Assembly (NCBI GenBank): GCA_900549675.1
Contig: URPG01000110.1
Location: forward strand, 1 to 7,121
Source: an uncultured Oscillospiraceae bacterium
Lineage (GTDB): Bacteria; Bacillota; Clostridia; Oscillospirales; Acutalibacteraceae
Direction: 5' to 3'
Length of the DNA stretch: 7,121 bases
Numbering within the stretch: the stretch's first letter is position 1; every line of letters begins with the position of its first letter. This document shows, one piece after another, positions 1 through 7,036 of this stretch. The notes under the pieces were generated by a model that had not been told where the DNA came from, made no database searches, and saw only the letters and a program-made list of their open reading frames with translations. The translations under genes and the position numbers were made by a program.

Positions 1-21
1 AAAAAATCTTAATTGATTTTA

Positions 22-49
22 TTTCAAAAATTTTCAAAATTTTCAAAAA
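22..49. repeat. Short A/T tandem repeat of TTTTCAAAA-like units
   Basis: Three adjacent near-copies of TTTCAAAA (spacing 9-10 nt) lie directly outside the terminator stem, overlapping its first five bases. On the minus strand this reads as TTTTGAAAA units immediately after the terminator, so it adds a T-rich tail. It is probably low-complexity intergenic sequence without its own function. Confidence 0.5.
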
Positions 50-96
50 CAGCTCCTCCACATGATATTACTTTTTCATGTGAAGGAGCTGTTTTT
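45..96 (-). terminator. Strong rho-independent terminator of the operon, potentially bidirectional
   Basis: The arms at 45-57 and 84-96 pair perfectly over 13 bp (AAAAACAGCTCCT with AGGAGCTGTTTTT). After one mismatch (58 with 83), positions 59-65 pair with 76-82 for 7 more bp, leaving a 10-nt loop at 66-75. The structure begins 14 nt beyond the rhamnosidase stop codon. The A/T ends of the stem give a run of five T on either strand, so it could also stop transcription arriving from the left, although no plus-strand gene is visible here. Confidence 0.93.
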
Positions 97-110
97 GGTT
101 CATTATTATT

Positions 111-3100
111 TTATTTATTTTGAATTTCTTGCTGCCATGTAAACTTATATTTTCCTGACAGCACTGGATACATATAATATTTTTCTCCGGATATACTATC
201 TCTTTCTTCTGTTAAATTGATAAACTCATCACTACTTCTCACTTTGCCGCAGGGAAAATAGATTTTGGCTCTGCTGTTCGGCGGAATTTCTACCTCATAG
301 CGAATCTCCCCACCCTCATTTTTCCATGCACTTCCTATTCTTCCATAGGGACTGTCGTAATATCCTTTTGCATACGCAAATCCATAAAAAATTGGCTTTA
401 AAATAAAATGATGGTACCCTTCTCCTATTTCACCCCGAATTCCTAGGATATCTCGGTAGAACCATGCACAGACCGCCCCTAAAGAATAATGATTAAAAGA
501 GTTCATGCTGTTATTACCACCAAAACCATTCTCAATCGTATATGAATTCCAGCGTTCCCATATCGTGGTTGCTCCCTGTGTTACGGGATATAACCATGAC
601 GGATATTGAGTTTCCACTAGTAAGCGATAGGCGGTTTCATGATAACCATAGTCACTTAAAACCTGATTCATCATAGCAGTACCCACAAATCCGGTGGTCA
701 GCCTATAGTTTAATTCTTTTGTCTTTCGGTTTAAATGTTCCGCCATTTTTTTAGCATTTTCTTCATCAGCCACTCCATAAAAGAGCGGAACTGCGTAAGA
801 CGTTTGTGTGTCATTGATTTTACCGTCAATCGTAAGCGTATACCCTTTAGAAGAAACAAATCTCTGGTTCCAATCTTTTTTTACGGTTGCAAAGAAAGCA
901 GAATAGTGTTTTGCATCCTCTATGTTGCCGATTCGTTCTGCTATGGCAGACATAATTTTAGCATCGTAAGCCAAAACCGCATTAAAAATTGCATCATTAT
1001 CGGTACTCATATCTACGGCCAGCCAATCCCCCAAATGCCCCACGCCCGGTTTTAATAACCCTGCTTCATAATTTTCTTCCAAATAGGACAGATAGCGTTT
1101 CATTGCGTCATAGTTTTCTTCGAGAATTCCGACATCGCCTAATTGTGAATACACCGCCCACGGGATAATTACACCGGCACTGCCCCAAACAATACCGCCA
1201 AATCCTCCGCCAATGGGCGCAATATCGGCAAAACGTCCATTCTTTGCCTGTACATCCCGGCACGCCTGCATATATCGATAGTATAAGGTGCGTGAGTCAG
1301 CATTATATAGGGCAGTAGGTACAAACACTTGTGCGTCACCGGTCCAGCCCATGCGTTCATTTCGCTGCGGGCAATCGGTGGGAATGCTGATAAAATTCGC
1401 TCTCTGTGACCATAAAACATTTTGATACAGCCGATTTACCAAGGGATTGGATGTTTCAAAATTACCGTTCAATTGGAGAATAGAGGAAAGCACAATCCCC
1501 TTCACTTCCTCGGGTTTGGGTATTTCCTTAACTCCTGTAATCTCCAGATACCGGTAGCCATGAAAGGTAAAACGCGGCATAAAAACTTCACCATCTTTAC
1601 TTCCTTGGCAGATATAGAAATCCGTACATAGAGCGTCACGTAAATTCTCTGTCAAAGGCAACCCCTGCAAATTTTCATATTCTGGTAAATTTGGATATAA
1701 AATTTCCGCATAGCGAATGGTTATTTTTTGTCCCTTATCTCCTTTGAATTTAATACAAGGAACACCTACCATATTTTGCCCCATATCATAAATGTACACA
1801 TTCGGCCTTACCTCTGTCACATTTTGTGCCGTAAGTTCCGCAATTTTTTGAACGGGTTTATCTCTTTGCCCCACAAGCTTAGGCTCTGTTAGATTACATT
1901 CCGGCCATAAATGAAATCCTTTGGCAGTATTTCTAATCGGCACCGGTTTTATCTCAACCGGTTTCTCCCAGCCAATTTTCTGTGACTGCCCCTTAAAAGC
2001 TTTCTGATATTCTTCATAAAGGCGGGCATCATGATGTTCCCCATGAAAAAAGCTGGCATAACGAATAGGTCCCTTTGCACTGCACTCCCAATCTTCGGTA
2101 TCTGTTACCACCACTTCTCGACTTCCATCTTCATAAAAACATACAATTTTAGCCAACAAAGAGGGTCTATCCCCAAAATAATTATGATTGGATACGGTAA
2201 AGGTCTGAGAATCACTCCACCAACCGGACGCCAAATAAAATCCTATCACATTTTTTTCACAACAAAAAGCCTGGGTAACATCATAAGTCTGATAATAAAT
2301 ATGCTTATCATATTGAGAGGCTCCCGGCTGAAAGAAATCCTCGCTGATTCTTTTGCCATTGATATGGCATTCATAAATTCCTCGGGCTGTTGTATAAAGT
2401 CTTGCCGAGATTAATCTGCTTTCTTTTTTTACTTTTATTTCTCTTTTCAGTATAGGAATGGAGGAATGACTGGGATCAGCCGTAACCTTACTTCCTTTTA
2501 CAACAAAACACTGTTCCTGTATCTGCACTTCTTTTTTGTTTTGAAAGATGTGGTGCTTTTTATCAGGTGTTTCGTGTAAAAGCACCCCCTGCGGTGTTCT
2601 GATATCAGAGATGATTAAATTCCGATAAAAAGCTTTTGTTCCTTCTTCCGCATAAAATCCCACTTCGTTTAACCTGGGAAAGGTCATTACATCATTTTCT
2701 CCCAATGGATTTAAAATTCTTCCGACACTAATTTTTTCTCCCGAAGAAAAGACATTATCTTTCTGCACTTCGTCAATTATTTTTCCGTCTAAGTAAGCCT
2801 TGGCAGTGTTTCCGAAAACTTCTATCTTTAGGTGGTGTTCTTTCCTTTTATTCTCTTCCGTCAAAATTGTATCAGAAGCATTCTCTAAGTTAAAAATGTC
2901 TTTGCTAAAAAAAGGAATATCATCTCTATCCTCCGGATTATAACCCACCCGATAAATTTTTAGTTTCGCAGGTATCTTATGAATATCAATTACATAAGCA
3001 ATATAGTTTTCTCCCTGCAAGGAATATATATTTTTATATTTGTCTAAAAGCCTATGATCGTTGGCGCCAAAAATCAATCCGGCACAAAAGCCTTCCTGAA

Positions 3101-3527
3101 TATAAAAATTACTTTCAATTGAAAATACGCCCTTGACAGACGCTGCTAAATTATTCGTTTTGGAACCAATCCATTGAGCACCCTCCCACGCTTGCATCGA
3201 TGGATTCATCAATCCTGTTTCAAAAAAAGAAGAGGAACTTTCATATTCTCCCCGTTCATCCGTAACTGTTACAGTCCAATAATAACGGGTGACAGGCTGC
3301 AATTCTTTTCCTTGATATTTTATTTCATGAGAATATTTATTTTTGACAACTCCGCTATCCCACATATCCGATAAATTTTCTTTTGTGCCTACGGTTAATC
3401 GGTATGACACTTGCTGTTTCCCTTTTTGAGCCGATTGCATTTGCCAACTGAACCTCGGGGATTGAACATCAATGCCTAAGGGACTTTCTAAGTATTCTGT
3501 TTTTAAGTTTTTCAGAAAAAAATTCAT
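111..3527 (-). CDS. GH78 family alpha-L-rhamnosidase, cytoplasmic, with extra N-terminal jelly-roll-like module
   Basis: Predicted to hydrolyse terminal alpha-L-rhamnose from oligosaccharides or glycosides by the inverting GH78 mechanism. The 1138 residues read in order as: an Ig/FN3-like domain (about 8-106, opening with LGIDVQSPRFSW and ending in FETGL); an extra beta-rich, lectin-like module (about 122-350); the rhamnosidase N domain (about 360-545); a concanavalin-like domain (about 555-680, with DMGQNMVG at 581-588); the (alpha/alpha)6 catalytic barrel (about 685-1025); and a C-terminal beta domain (about 1030-1110). The catalytic signature DCPQRNERMGWTGD spans 718-731, so E724 is the likely general acid; E991 in TTIWERW is the likely base. 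By spacing these match Glu636 and Glu895 of the Streptomyces avermitilis enzyme (recalled, not computed). There is no signal peptide or lipobox, so it should act on imported substrate. The start is supported by AAGGAGC six bases upstream. Many GH78 enzymes are near 900 residues, so this one is long. It is the last gene of the operon, followed directly by a terminator. Family assignment is firm; the exact substrate is unknown. Confidence 0.95.
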   Translation of the reverse strand: MNFFLKNLKTEYLESPLGIDVQSPRFSWQMQSAQKGKQQVSYRLTVGTKENLSDMWDSGVVKNKYSHEIKYQGKELQPVTRYYWTVTVTDERGEYESSSSFFETGLMNPSMQAWEGAQWIGSKTNNLAASVKGVFSIESNFYIQEGFCAGLIFGANDHRLLDKYKNIYSLQGENYIAYVIDIHKIPAKLKIYRVGYNPEDRDDIPFFSKDIFNLENASDTILTEENKRKEHHLKIEVFGNTAKAYLDGKIIDEVQKDNVFSSGEKISVGRILNPLGENDVMTFPRLNEVGFYAEEGTKAFYRNLIISDIRTPQGVLLHETPDKKHHIFQNKKEVQIQEQCFVVKGSKVTADPSHSSIPILKREIKVKKESRLISARLYTTARGIYECHINGKRISEDFFQPGASQYDKHIYYQTYDVTQAFCCEKNVIGFYLASGWWSDSQTFTVSNHNYFGDRPSLLAKIVCFYEDGSREVVVTDTEDWECSAKGPIRYASFFHGEHHDARLYEEYQKAFKGQSQKIGWEKPVEIKPVPIRNTAKGFHLWPECNLTEPKLVGQRDKPVQKIAELTAQNVTEVRPNVYIYDMGQNMVGVPCIKFKGDKGQKITIRYAEILYPNLPEYENLQGLPLTENLRDALCTDFYICQGSKDGEVFMPRFTFHGYRYLEITGVKEIPKPEEVKGIVLSSILQLNGNFETSNPLVNRLYQNVLWSQRANFISIPTDCPQRNERMGWTGDAQVFVPTALYNADSRTLYYRYMQACRDVQAKNGRFADIAPIGGGFGGIVWGSAGVIIPWAVYSQLGDVGILEENYDAMKRYLSYLEENYEAGLLKPGVGHLGDWLAVDMSTDNDAIFNAVLAYDAKIMSAIAERIGNIEDAKHYSAFFATVKKDWNQRFVSSKGYTLTIDGKINDTQTSYAVPLFYGVADEENAKKMAEHLNRKTKELNYRLTTGFVGTAMMNQVLSDYGYHETAYRLLVETQYPSWLYPVTQGATTIWERWNSYTIENGFGGNNSMNSFNHYSLGAVCAWFYRDILGIRGEIGEGYHHFILKPIFYGFAYAKGYYDSPYGRIGSAWKNEGGEIRYEVEIPPNSRAKIYFPCGKVRSSDEFINLTEERDSISGEKYYMYPVLSGKYKFTWQQEIQNK

Positions 3528-3552
3528 ATCTTGCTCCTTTTATAAAATGATA

Positions 3553-3582
3553 TATAGAAATTCAATCCAATGATTTTCTATA
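3553..3582 (-). promoter_or_regulatory. AT-rich inverted repeat between the second permease and the rhamnosidase
   Basis: Within the 86-nt gap at 3528-3613, TATAGAAA (3553-3560) pairs with TTTCTATA (3575-3582). After one T-T mismatch, TCA (3562-3564) pairs with TGA (3571-3573), leaving a 6-nt loop at 3565-3570. In the minus-strand transcript the stem ends 13 nt before the rhamnosidase ribosome site. No T-run follows it on that strand, so it does not look like a terminator. It could be a weak mRNA hairpin affecting processing or translation of the rhamnosidase, or a dyad operator for an unknown regulator. The symmetry is seen directly; the function is inference. Confidence 0.5.
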
Positions 3583-3613
3583 GAAAGCTGCTTATGAGTG
3601 AAACTGTATTTTA

Positions 3614-4501
3614 CTATCCTTTCACACCTCCTACTACAATTCCTTTTACAAAATATTTTTGAAAGAAAGGATAAATCACTAAAATGGGTAGAATCCCAAT
3701 AACAGCAATTGCCATTCTGATTCCCACGCTGGGCAGTTTACTGATATCCACGTTAGAGCTTGCTGAACTCTGACCGCTGGTAAGAAATTGAATATTGTTG
3801 ATGATAGTATTTAAAATTGCTTGTATACTAAATAATTTTTCATTGGTAATGTAATACAAGCTATTGGTCCAATCATTCCAATACCCTAAACCAATCATCA
3901 ACGACATGGTAGCCAACATAGGTTTTGAAAGCGGTAGAACTATTTTAAAGAGAGTTCGATATTCTCCGCAGCCGTCAATTCTAGCTGCTTCAATTATGGC
4001 GTCCGGAATTGATGACGTAAAAAAGGAGCGCATAATAATCACATAAAATCCATTTAACAGCAAATTGGGAACAATCAAAGCCCATATTGTATTTTTTACA
4101 TGAAAGGTCTGCGTCCACATCATGTAACTTGGAACCAAGCCTCCGTTAAACAACATGGTAAAAAAGACAAAAAAAGAGAAGATTTTGCGGCATGGGAGTT
4201 CTTTTCTCGATAAAGGATAAGCCAACAGCAATGTAATCAAAGTACCTGTAACTGTACCAATCAAGGTTACCAGCAAAGTAACACCATAGCCCTTCATAAT
4301 TTTAGAACCGCTTTGGAAAAGATATGTATAAGAATGCAAGCTGAAATCTTTGGGAATAAAACGGTACCCCTCTTGTATTAACGTACTCTCTGCCGTAAGC
4401 GAAGACGAAAGCAAAAGCAGAAAAGGTGCCACTGTTGAAACAGACAGCAAGATAAAAATAATATTGAGCACAATTTGTCCGCCTATTTTTTTATTGACCA
4501 T
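3614..4501 (-). CDS. ABC sugar transporter permease, LplC/YtcP type (CUT1, MalG-like)
   Basis: One of two membrane subunits of a binding-protein-dependent sugar importer. The 295 residues contain about six hydrophobic segments (roughly 10-33, 72-96, 106-127, 137-160, 192-212, 259-281). The cytoplasmic EAA loop, which docks the ATPase, is visible as EAARIDGCGEYRTLFKIVLP at 171-190. The C-terminus YPFFQKYFVKGIVVGGVKG is typical of the LplC/YtcP group, as are the early SSSLT motif and the overall length. The start is fixed by a strong AGGAGG at 4511-4516, nine bases upstream. Only 13 nt separate it from the end of the first permease, whose TAG stop overlaps this ribosome site, so the two are probably translationally coupled. 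It looks intact, although its partner permease is frameshifted. No nucleotide-binding subunit is encoded nearby. The transported sugar cannot be read from the sequence; the downstream rhamnosidase suggests a rhamnose-containing oligosaccharide. Confidence 0.95.
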   Translation of the reverse strand: MVNKKIGGQIVLNIIFILLSVSTVAPFLLLLSSSLTAESTLIQEGYRFIPKDFSLHSYTYLFQSGSKIMKGYGVTLLVTLIGTVTGTLITLLLAYPLSRKELPCRKIFSFFVFFTMLFNGGLVPSYMMWTQTFHVKNTIWALIVPNLLLNGFYVIIMRSFFTSSIPDAIIEAARIDGCGEYRTLFKIVLPLSKPMLATMSLMIGLGYWNDWTNSLYYITNEKLFSIQAILNTIINNIQFLTSGQSSASSNVDISKLPSVGIRMAIAVIGILPILVIYPFFQKYFVKGIVVGGVKG

Positions 4502-4510
4502 ATTATCCTA

Positions 4511-4516
4511 CCTCCT
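4511..4516 (-). promoter_or_regulatory. Ribosome binding site of the second permease, overlapping the stop of the first
   Basis: AGGAGG on the minus strand, nine bases before the ATG at 4501. The TAG stop of the preceding permease (4515-4517) shares its bases, an arrangement typical of translational coupling between paired permease genes. With the first permease frameshifted, ribosomes from its true start would stop early at 5110 and would not reach this site in frame, so coupling might be weakened. Confidence 0.8.
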
Positions 4517-5141
4517 AAAACAAAGCACTGTCTGCATCTACTTTTTTTACAGCAAAATTAGCGGATAAAACCAAGATAAATCCTAATACAGATTGTAAAA
4601 ATCCTGCGGCTGAAGCTCTGCCCACATCATTTAGCTGTGTAAGTCCCTTATAGACAAAAACATCAATTGTATCTGTAACCGATGAAATTAATCCAGAGCG
4701 CATGGGTACTTGATAAAACAGACCAAAATCCGAATAAAACATTCTGCCGATTGCCAACAGTACCAATGTGATAATCGTCGCCTTTAAACCCGGGAGCGTA
4801 ATATGCCAAACCTGTCGCCACCGTCCGGCACCATCAACCGTTGCCGCTTCATAAAGCGAGCTGTCTATCCCAATCGCTGAGGCATAATATAAAATACTGG
4901 AATACCCAAAACTTTTCCATAAATTCACAATAATTAAAATGAAAGGCCAATATTTACTTTGCGTATACCAACTTATTTTTTCGCCCCCTAAGGAAGCAAT
5001 CACATTGTTTAAAAAACCATTTTCCTGACTCAAAAAACCAAATACAATATACGACACCACCACCATAGAAATCAAGTAAGGAATTAATATAACAGTTTGA
5101 TAAACTTTTTTATTGTTTTTTCCCCGTAAAAAATTCAGCAT
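4515..5141 (-). CDS. C-terminal fragment of the LplB-type permease (208 aa, carries the EAA loop)
   Basis: This frame holds the rest of the first permease. Counting from the internal ATG at 5141, KVYQTVILIPYLISMVVVSY is at 12-31, hydrophobic segments lie at about 16-38, 64-90, 118-136 and 178-198, and the ATPase-docking EAA loop is EAATVDGAGRWRQVWHITLP at 98-117. The ATG is unlikely to be a natural start: it corresponds to a methionine inside the second membrane helix of the full protein, and I see no good ribosome site before it. The frame also stays open for six more codons upstream with family-like residues (AVAVAI). The stop of the upstream frame lies about 30 nt inside this one, so weak reinitiation is conceivable. 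Its TAG stop at 4515-4517 overlaps the ribosome site of the next permease. Confidence 0.8.
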   Translation of the reverse strand: MLNFLRGKNNKKVYQTVILIPYLISMVVVSYIVFGFLSQENGFLNNVIASLGGEKISWYTQSKYWPFILIIVNLWKSFGYSSILYYASAIGIDSSLYEAATVDGAGRWRQVWHITLPGLKATIITLVLLAIGRMFYSDFGLFYQVPMRSGLISSVTDTIDVFVYKGLTQLNDVGRASAAGFLQSVLGFILVLSANFAVKKVDADSALF

Positions 5142-5457
5142 AATTGCTACTGCAACCGCCTAATATAATAAATATAAGGTTATATCCAATTGTATTTCGG
5201 ATAATATTCAGTGCATCTTGTGTTCTAAATAAATATGTAAAGTTCCCAAATCCTGTCCAACTGCTATCCCATATTCCCTTACTGTAATCAAAGCGTTTAA
5301 AAGCAACCACCAAACCGGCCATAGGAATATAATTATTAATGATAAAATATATAATTCCAGGCAACATCATGGATAATAAAGCAATTGAGGTTCGCAGCTG
5401 GGCCGTTCCTTTACGCTGTGTCATGAAAATTGTATCAGAGGGTACTCGTTTTTTCAT
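5110..5457 (-). CDS. N-terminal fragment of the LplB-type permease (115 aa, out-of-frame tail)
   Basis: This open frame holds the start of the first permease. The start is supported by GGGGAG at 5463-5468, five bases upstream of the ATG. A basic N-terminus is followed by a membrane segment at about 24-52 (LLSMMLPGIIYFIINNYIP, then MAGLVVAF). Next comes the outer loop with FDYSKGIWDSSWTGFGNFTYLF, a pattern characteristic of LplB/YteP permeases, and then the beginning of the second membrane segment (NTIGYNLIFIILG, 88-100). Residues 101-115 come from the wrong frame. The fragment lacks the EAA loop and most membrane helices, so on its own it cannot form a transporter half. Confidence 0.8.
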   Translation of the reverse strand: MKKRVPSDTIFMTQRKGTAQLRTSIALLSMMLPGIIYFIINNYIPMAGLVVAFKRFDYSKGIWDSSWTGFGNFTYLFRTQDALNIIRNTIGYNLIFIILGGCSSNYAEFFTGKKQ

Positions 5458-5477
5458 GTAATCTCCCCATTATATTG

Positions 5478-5519
5478 GGAAAGCCATTAAAAGAATTTGA
5501 TTTCTGCCAATGGCTTTCC
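5478..5519 (-). promoter_or_regulatory. Intercistronic stem-loop between the binding protein and first permease genes
   Basis: GGAAAGCCATT (5478-5488) pairs perfectly with AATGGCTTTCC (5509-5519), giving an 11-bp stem with a 20-nt loop, inside the 85-nt gap at 5458-5542. On the transcribed minus strand the stem is followed by CCCAATATAATGG, not a T-run, so it is not a standard terminator in that direction; on the plus strand a T-run does follow. Stem-loops after binding-protein genes in ABC operons are known to protect or limit the transcript so that more binding protein than permease is made (malE-malF is the classic case). That role is inferred here. Confidence 0.7.
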
Positions 5520-5542
5520 TTTTTATTTCTTATCTGTATTAC

Positions 5543-7036
5543 TTACTCGTTTTTCAAGAATTCATCCAACTGTTTTTGTTTTTCGTCAATAATATCTTGC
5601 AGCCCTGCAGCCTCAAATTCACTATTGGCTTGTTTAATTGTACTTTCAATGTCTACAGTACCGGAAATAAGCGCTTTATAGTATTTATCCATGACATTAG
5701 AACAGGCTGTATATTGGTCCACCACATTGGAAATGTCAAATGAAAAACCAAAGGCTTTGGATAATGTAGTTTTTTCTTTATTGAACTTAATTAAATCTTC
5801 AAAGAAAGTAGCTCCATTGACATCCAACGGATAGGACAGTGCCGAGTACGGTGTGCTCCAAGGAGCATCTGCCATGCCATAGCCAACATCCGATGCGGTC
5901 TTTCCCTCGGGAAATGAAATGGTTCCATCTTCATTATGTACATAATGCTTATTCTCAATGCCGTTATTTAATAAAATACCAACTTCTTTATCTGTATACA
6001 ACAATTCCATAGCCTTCCAAGCGGTATCCTTATCTTTTGCGTTTACATTAATTGCATAGCAAAGTTCTGAGTATGAGTTTGCAACTGACCACGGTTCTAA
6101 AACTACCGTACGAATCATTCCTGCAACACCATTTACGCCATAATTGTCAAATTCAGATACTGCTTTATCATTTTGAATCATCGATCTTGCACTTTCGGTA
6201 TTACTGAGAACATCCTGCATAATATAACCTTTTTGATACCATTTTCTTGTCCAAGAGGCAAAATCCTTAAAATCATCCGTATTAAATAAATTTTCAACTG
6301 TTGTGGATTGACCGCGGTCTGCCAATACCCCTAGATACTTTGTATCACCTAGCCCATCCCAACTCCATTGGTTCATAATGGTATCTATATTATGCGGAGC
6401 AAGCATATAGCGGTCCGGATATTTTTCATAGACTTTATCAAAAAAAGCATCAATTTCTTCCATGGTTAATTTCTGTTTATCTTCTATCCCGAATTCTTGG
6501 GCAATTTCTGTTTTAATGTTTAAACCGAAATAGTTACCGAAATTTCTTAAATTCGGAATGGCGTATATTTTATCTCCTATGGACGTTCCCTTTAACTCTG
6601 CATCTGTCCATATCTTCTTAAAATCTTCACTGGCATTAGCATAATACTCTTTTAAATCAGCCAACTGCCCATTTTTAACATACGTGCTTAAAGGCGTCGC
6701 AAAAACAGCAATAATATCAACTTCATCTCCTGTCAACAACAAGTTTGATTGCTGCTGCCAGTTGCCAGTATTGATAAACATAAACTCAAAATTCAGCCCG
6801 TGCTTTTTCTCTGTAATTTTATTGATTTCTTGCTGTACTTCTGGGGCATCCGGTAAATCATAAGCTGCCGGAATCGCAACCACTACTTTTTTCACTTCTC
6901 CAGTAGATGTATTCGCTTGAGAAGCTGAATCATTCTCTGTTTTTGAACCTTGTCCATTGTTTCCACAAGCTATTAGCGTTATGCAAATCGCAGAACTTAA
7001 CAGCAATGAGAAAAATCTCTTTAGTTTGCTTTTCAT
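5543..7036 (-). CDS. Lipoprotein extracellular solute-binding protein (LipO/YtcQ-like) with C-terminal DUF3502-type domain
   Basis: Substrate-capturing subunit of the sugar ABC importer, anchored to the outer face of the membrane by a lipid. The 497 residues begin with a lipoprotein signal: basic MKSKLKR, a hydrophobic core, and the lipobox LIAC with the lipidated cysteine at position 24. A Ser/Thr/Asn-rich linker follows (about 25-46). The body is a family 1 binding-protein fold (about 48-420), including EVDIIAVF at 105-112 and GDKIYAIPNLRNFGNYFGLN at 154-173. The C-terminus from about 425 (KAFGFSFDISNVV to EKQKQLDEFLKNE) matches my recollection of the DUF3502 domain found on LipO/YtcQ-like binding proteins. 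The start has GGAGGG at 7042-7047, five bases upstream. It is the first gene of the operon, and the hairpin after it may set its level above the permeases. The protein appears intact. The ligand is unknown; rhamnosylated oligosaccharide is an inference from the rhamnosidase downstream. Confidence 0.95.
   Translation of the reverse strand: MKSKLKRFFSLLLSSAICITLIACGNNGQGSKTENDSASQANTSTGEVKKVVVAIPAAYDLPDAPEVQQEINKITEKKHGLNFEFMFINTGNWQQQSNLLLTGDEVDIIAVFATPLSTYVKNGQLADLKEYYANASEDFKKIWTDAELKGTSIGDKIYAIPNLRNFGNYFGLNIKTEIAQEFGIEDKQKLTMEEIDAFFDKVYEKYPDRYMLAPHNIDTIMNQWSWDGLGDTKYLGVLADRGQSTTVENLFNTDDFKDFASWTRKWYQKGYIMQDVLSNTESARSMIQNDKAVSEFDNYGVNGVAGMIRTVVLEPWSVANSYSELCYAINVNAKDKDTAWKAMELLYTDKEVGILLNNGIENKHYVHNEDGTISFPEGKTASDVGYGMADAPWSTPYSALSYPLDVNGATFFEDLIKFNKEKTTLSKAFGFSFDISNVVDQYTACSNVMDKYYKALISGTVDIESTIKQANSEFEAAGLQDIIDEKQKQLDEFLKNE

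Larger units (their letters stand above)
4515..5457 (-). pseudogene. Frameshifted ABC sugar transporter permease, LplB/YteP type
   Basis: Two consecutive reading frames together make one LplB/YteP-like permease of about 315 residues, the usual family length. The first frame matches the family up to residue 100 (NTIGYNLIFIILG, ending at 5158). Its last 15 residues (GCSSNYAEFFTGKKQ) are unlike the family. Family-like sequence resumes in another frame at 5159-5157 (AVAVAIMLNFLRGK, then KVYQTVILIPYLISM) and runs to 4515. A stop codon (TAG at 5162-5160) closes the second frame just upstream, so the shift is confined to about 5155-5162. The junction TTAGGCGGTTGCA has no long homopolymer. Removing one G would rejoin the frames. 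However, compared with remembered homologues about three residues also seem absent, so a small deletion of about 11 nt is an alternative. If genuine, the importer should be inactive unless another permease substitutes; an assembly or sequencing error cannot be excluded. It sits between the binding protein and the second permease, as expected for the operon. Confidence 0.85.

Noticed and set aside
735..1055. Plus-strand open frame of 106 codons opposite the rhamnosidase
   Set aside because: It lies wholly antisense to a strongly supported catalytic domain, has no recognisable motif, and its composition is what the opposite strand would give. The other plus-strand frames, and the minus-strand frame at 1169-1420, were rejected for the same reason.
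3540..3575. Promoter for the rhamnosidase in the gap (TTGAAT and TATAAA-like boxes)
   Set aside because: The -10-like box would place the transcript start on or after the ribosome site, and the spacing is short. The AT-rich sequence gives such matches by chance.
3575..3586. 12-bp perfect palindrome TTTCTATAGAAA as a separate operator
   Set aside because: Eight of its bases form one arm of the larger inverted repeat at 3553-3582, so it is not clearly independent; it could still be an alternative pairing.
5110..5160. Lipobox-like IILGGCSS near the end of the 115-aa permease fragment
   Set aside because: The GGC residues arise after the frameshift and lie at the fragment's C-terminus, so they are an artefact and not a lipoprotein signal.
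5140..5165. Programmed ribosomal frameshifting as an explanation for the split permease
   Set aside because: There is no slippery heptamer, no run of A or T at the junction and no obvious stimulatory stem. Permeases of this family are normally read in one frame.
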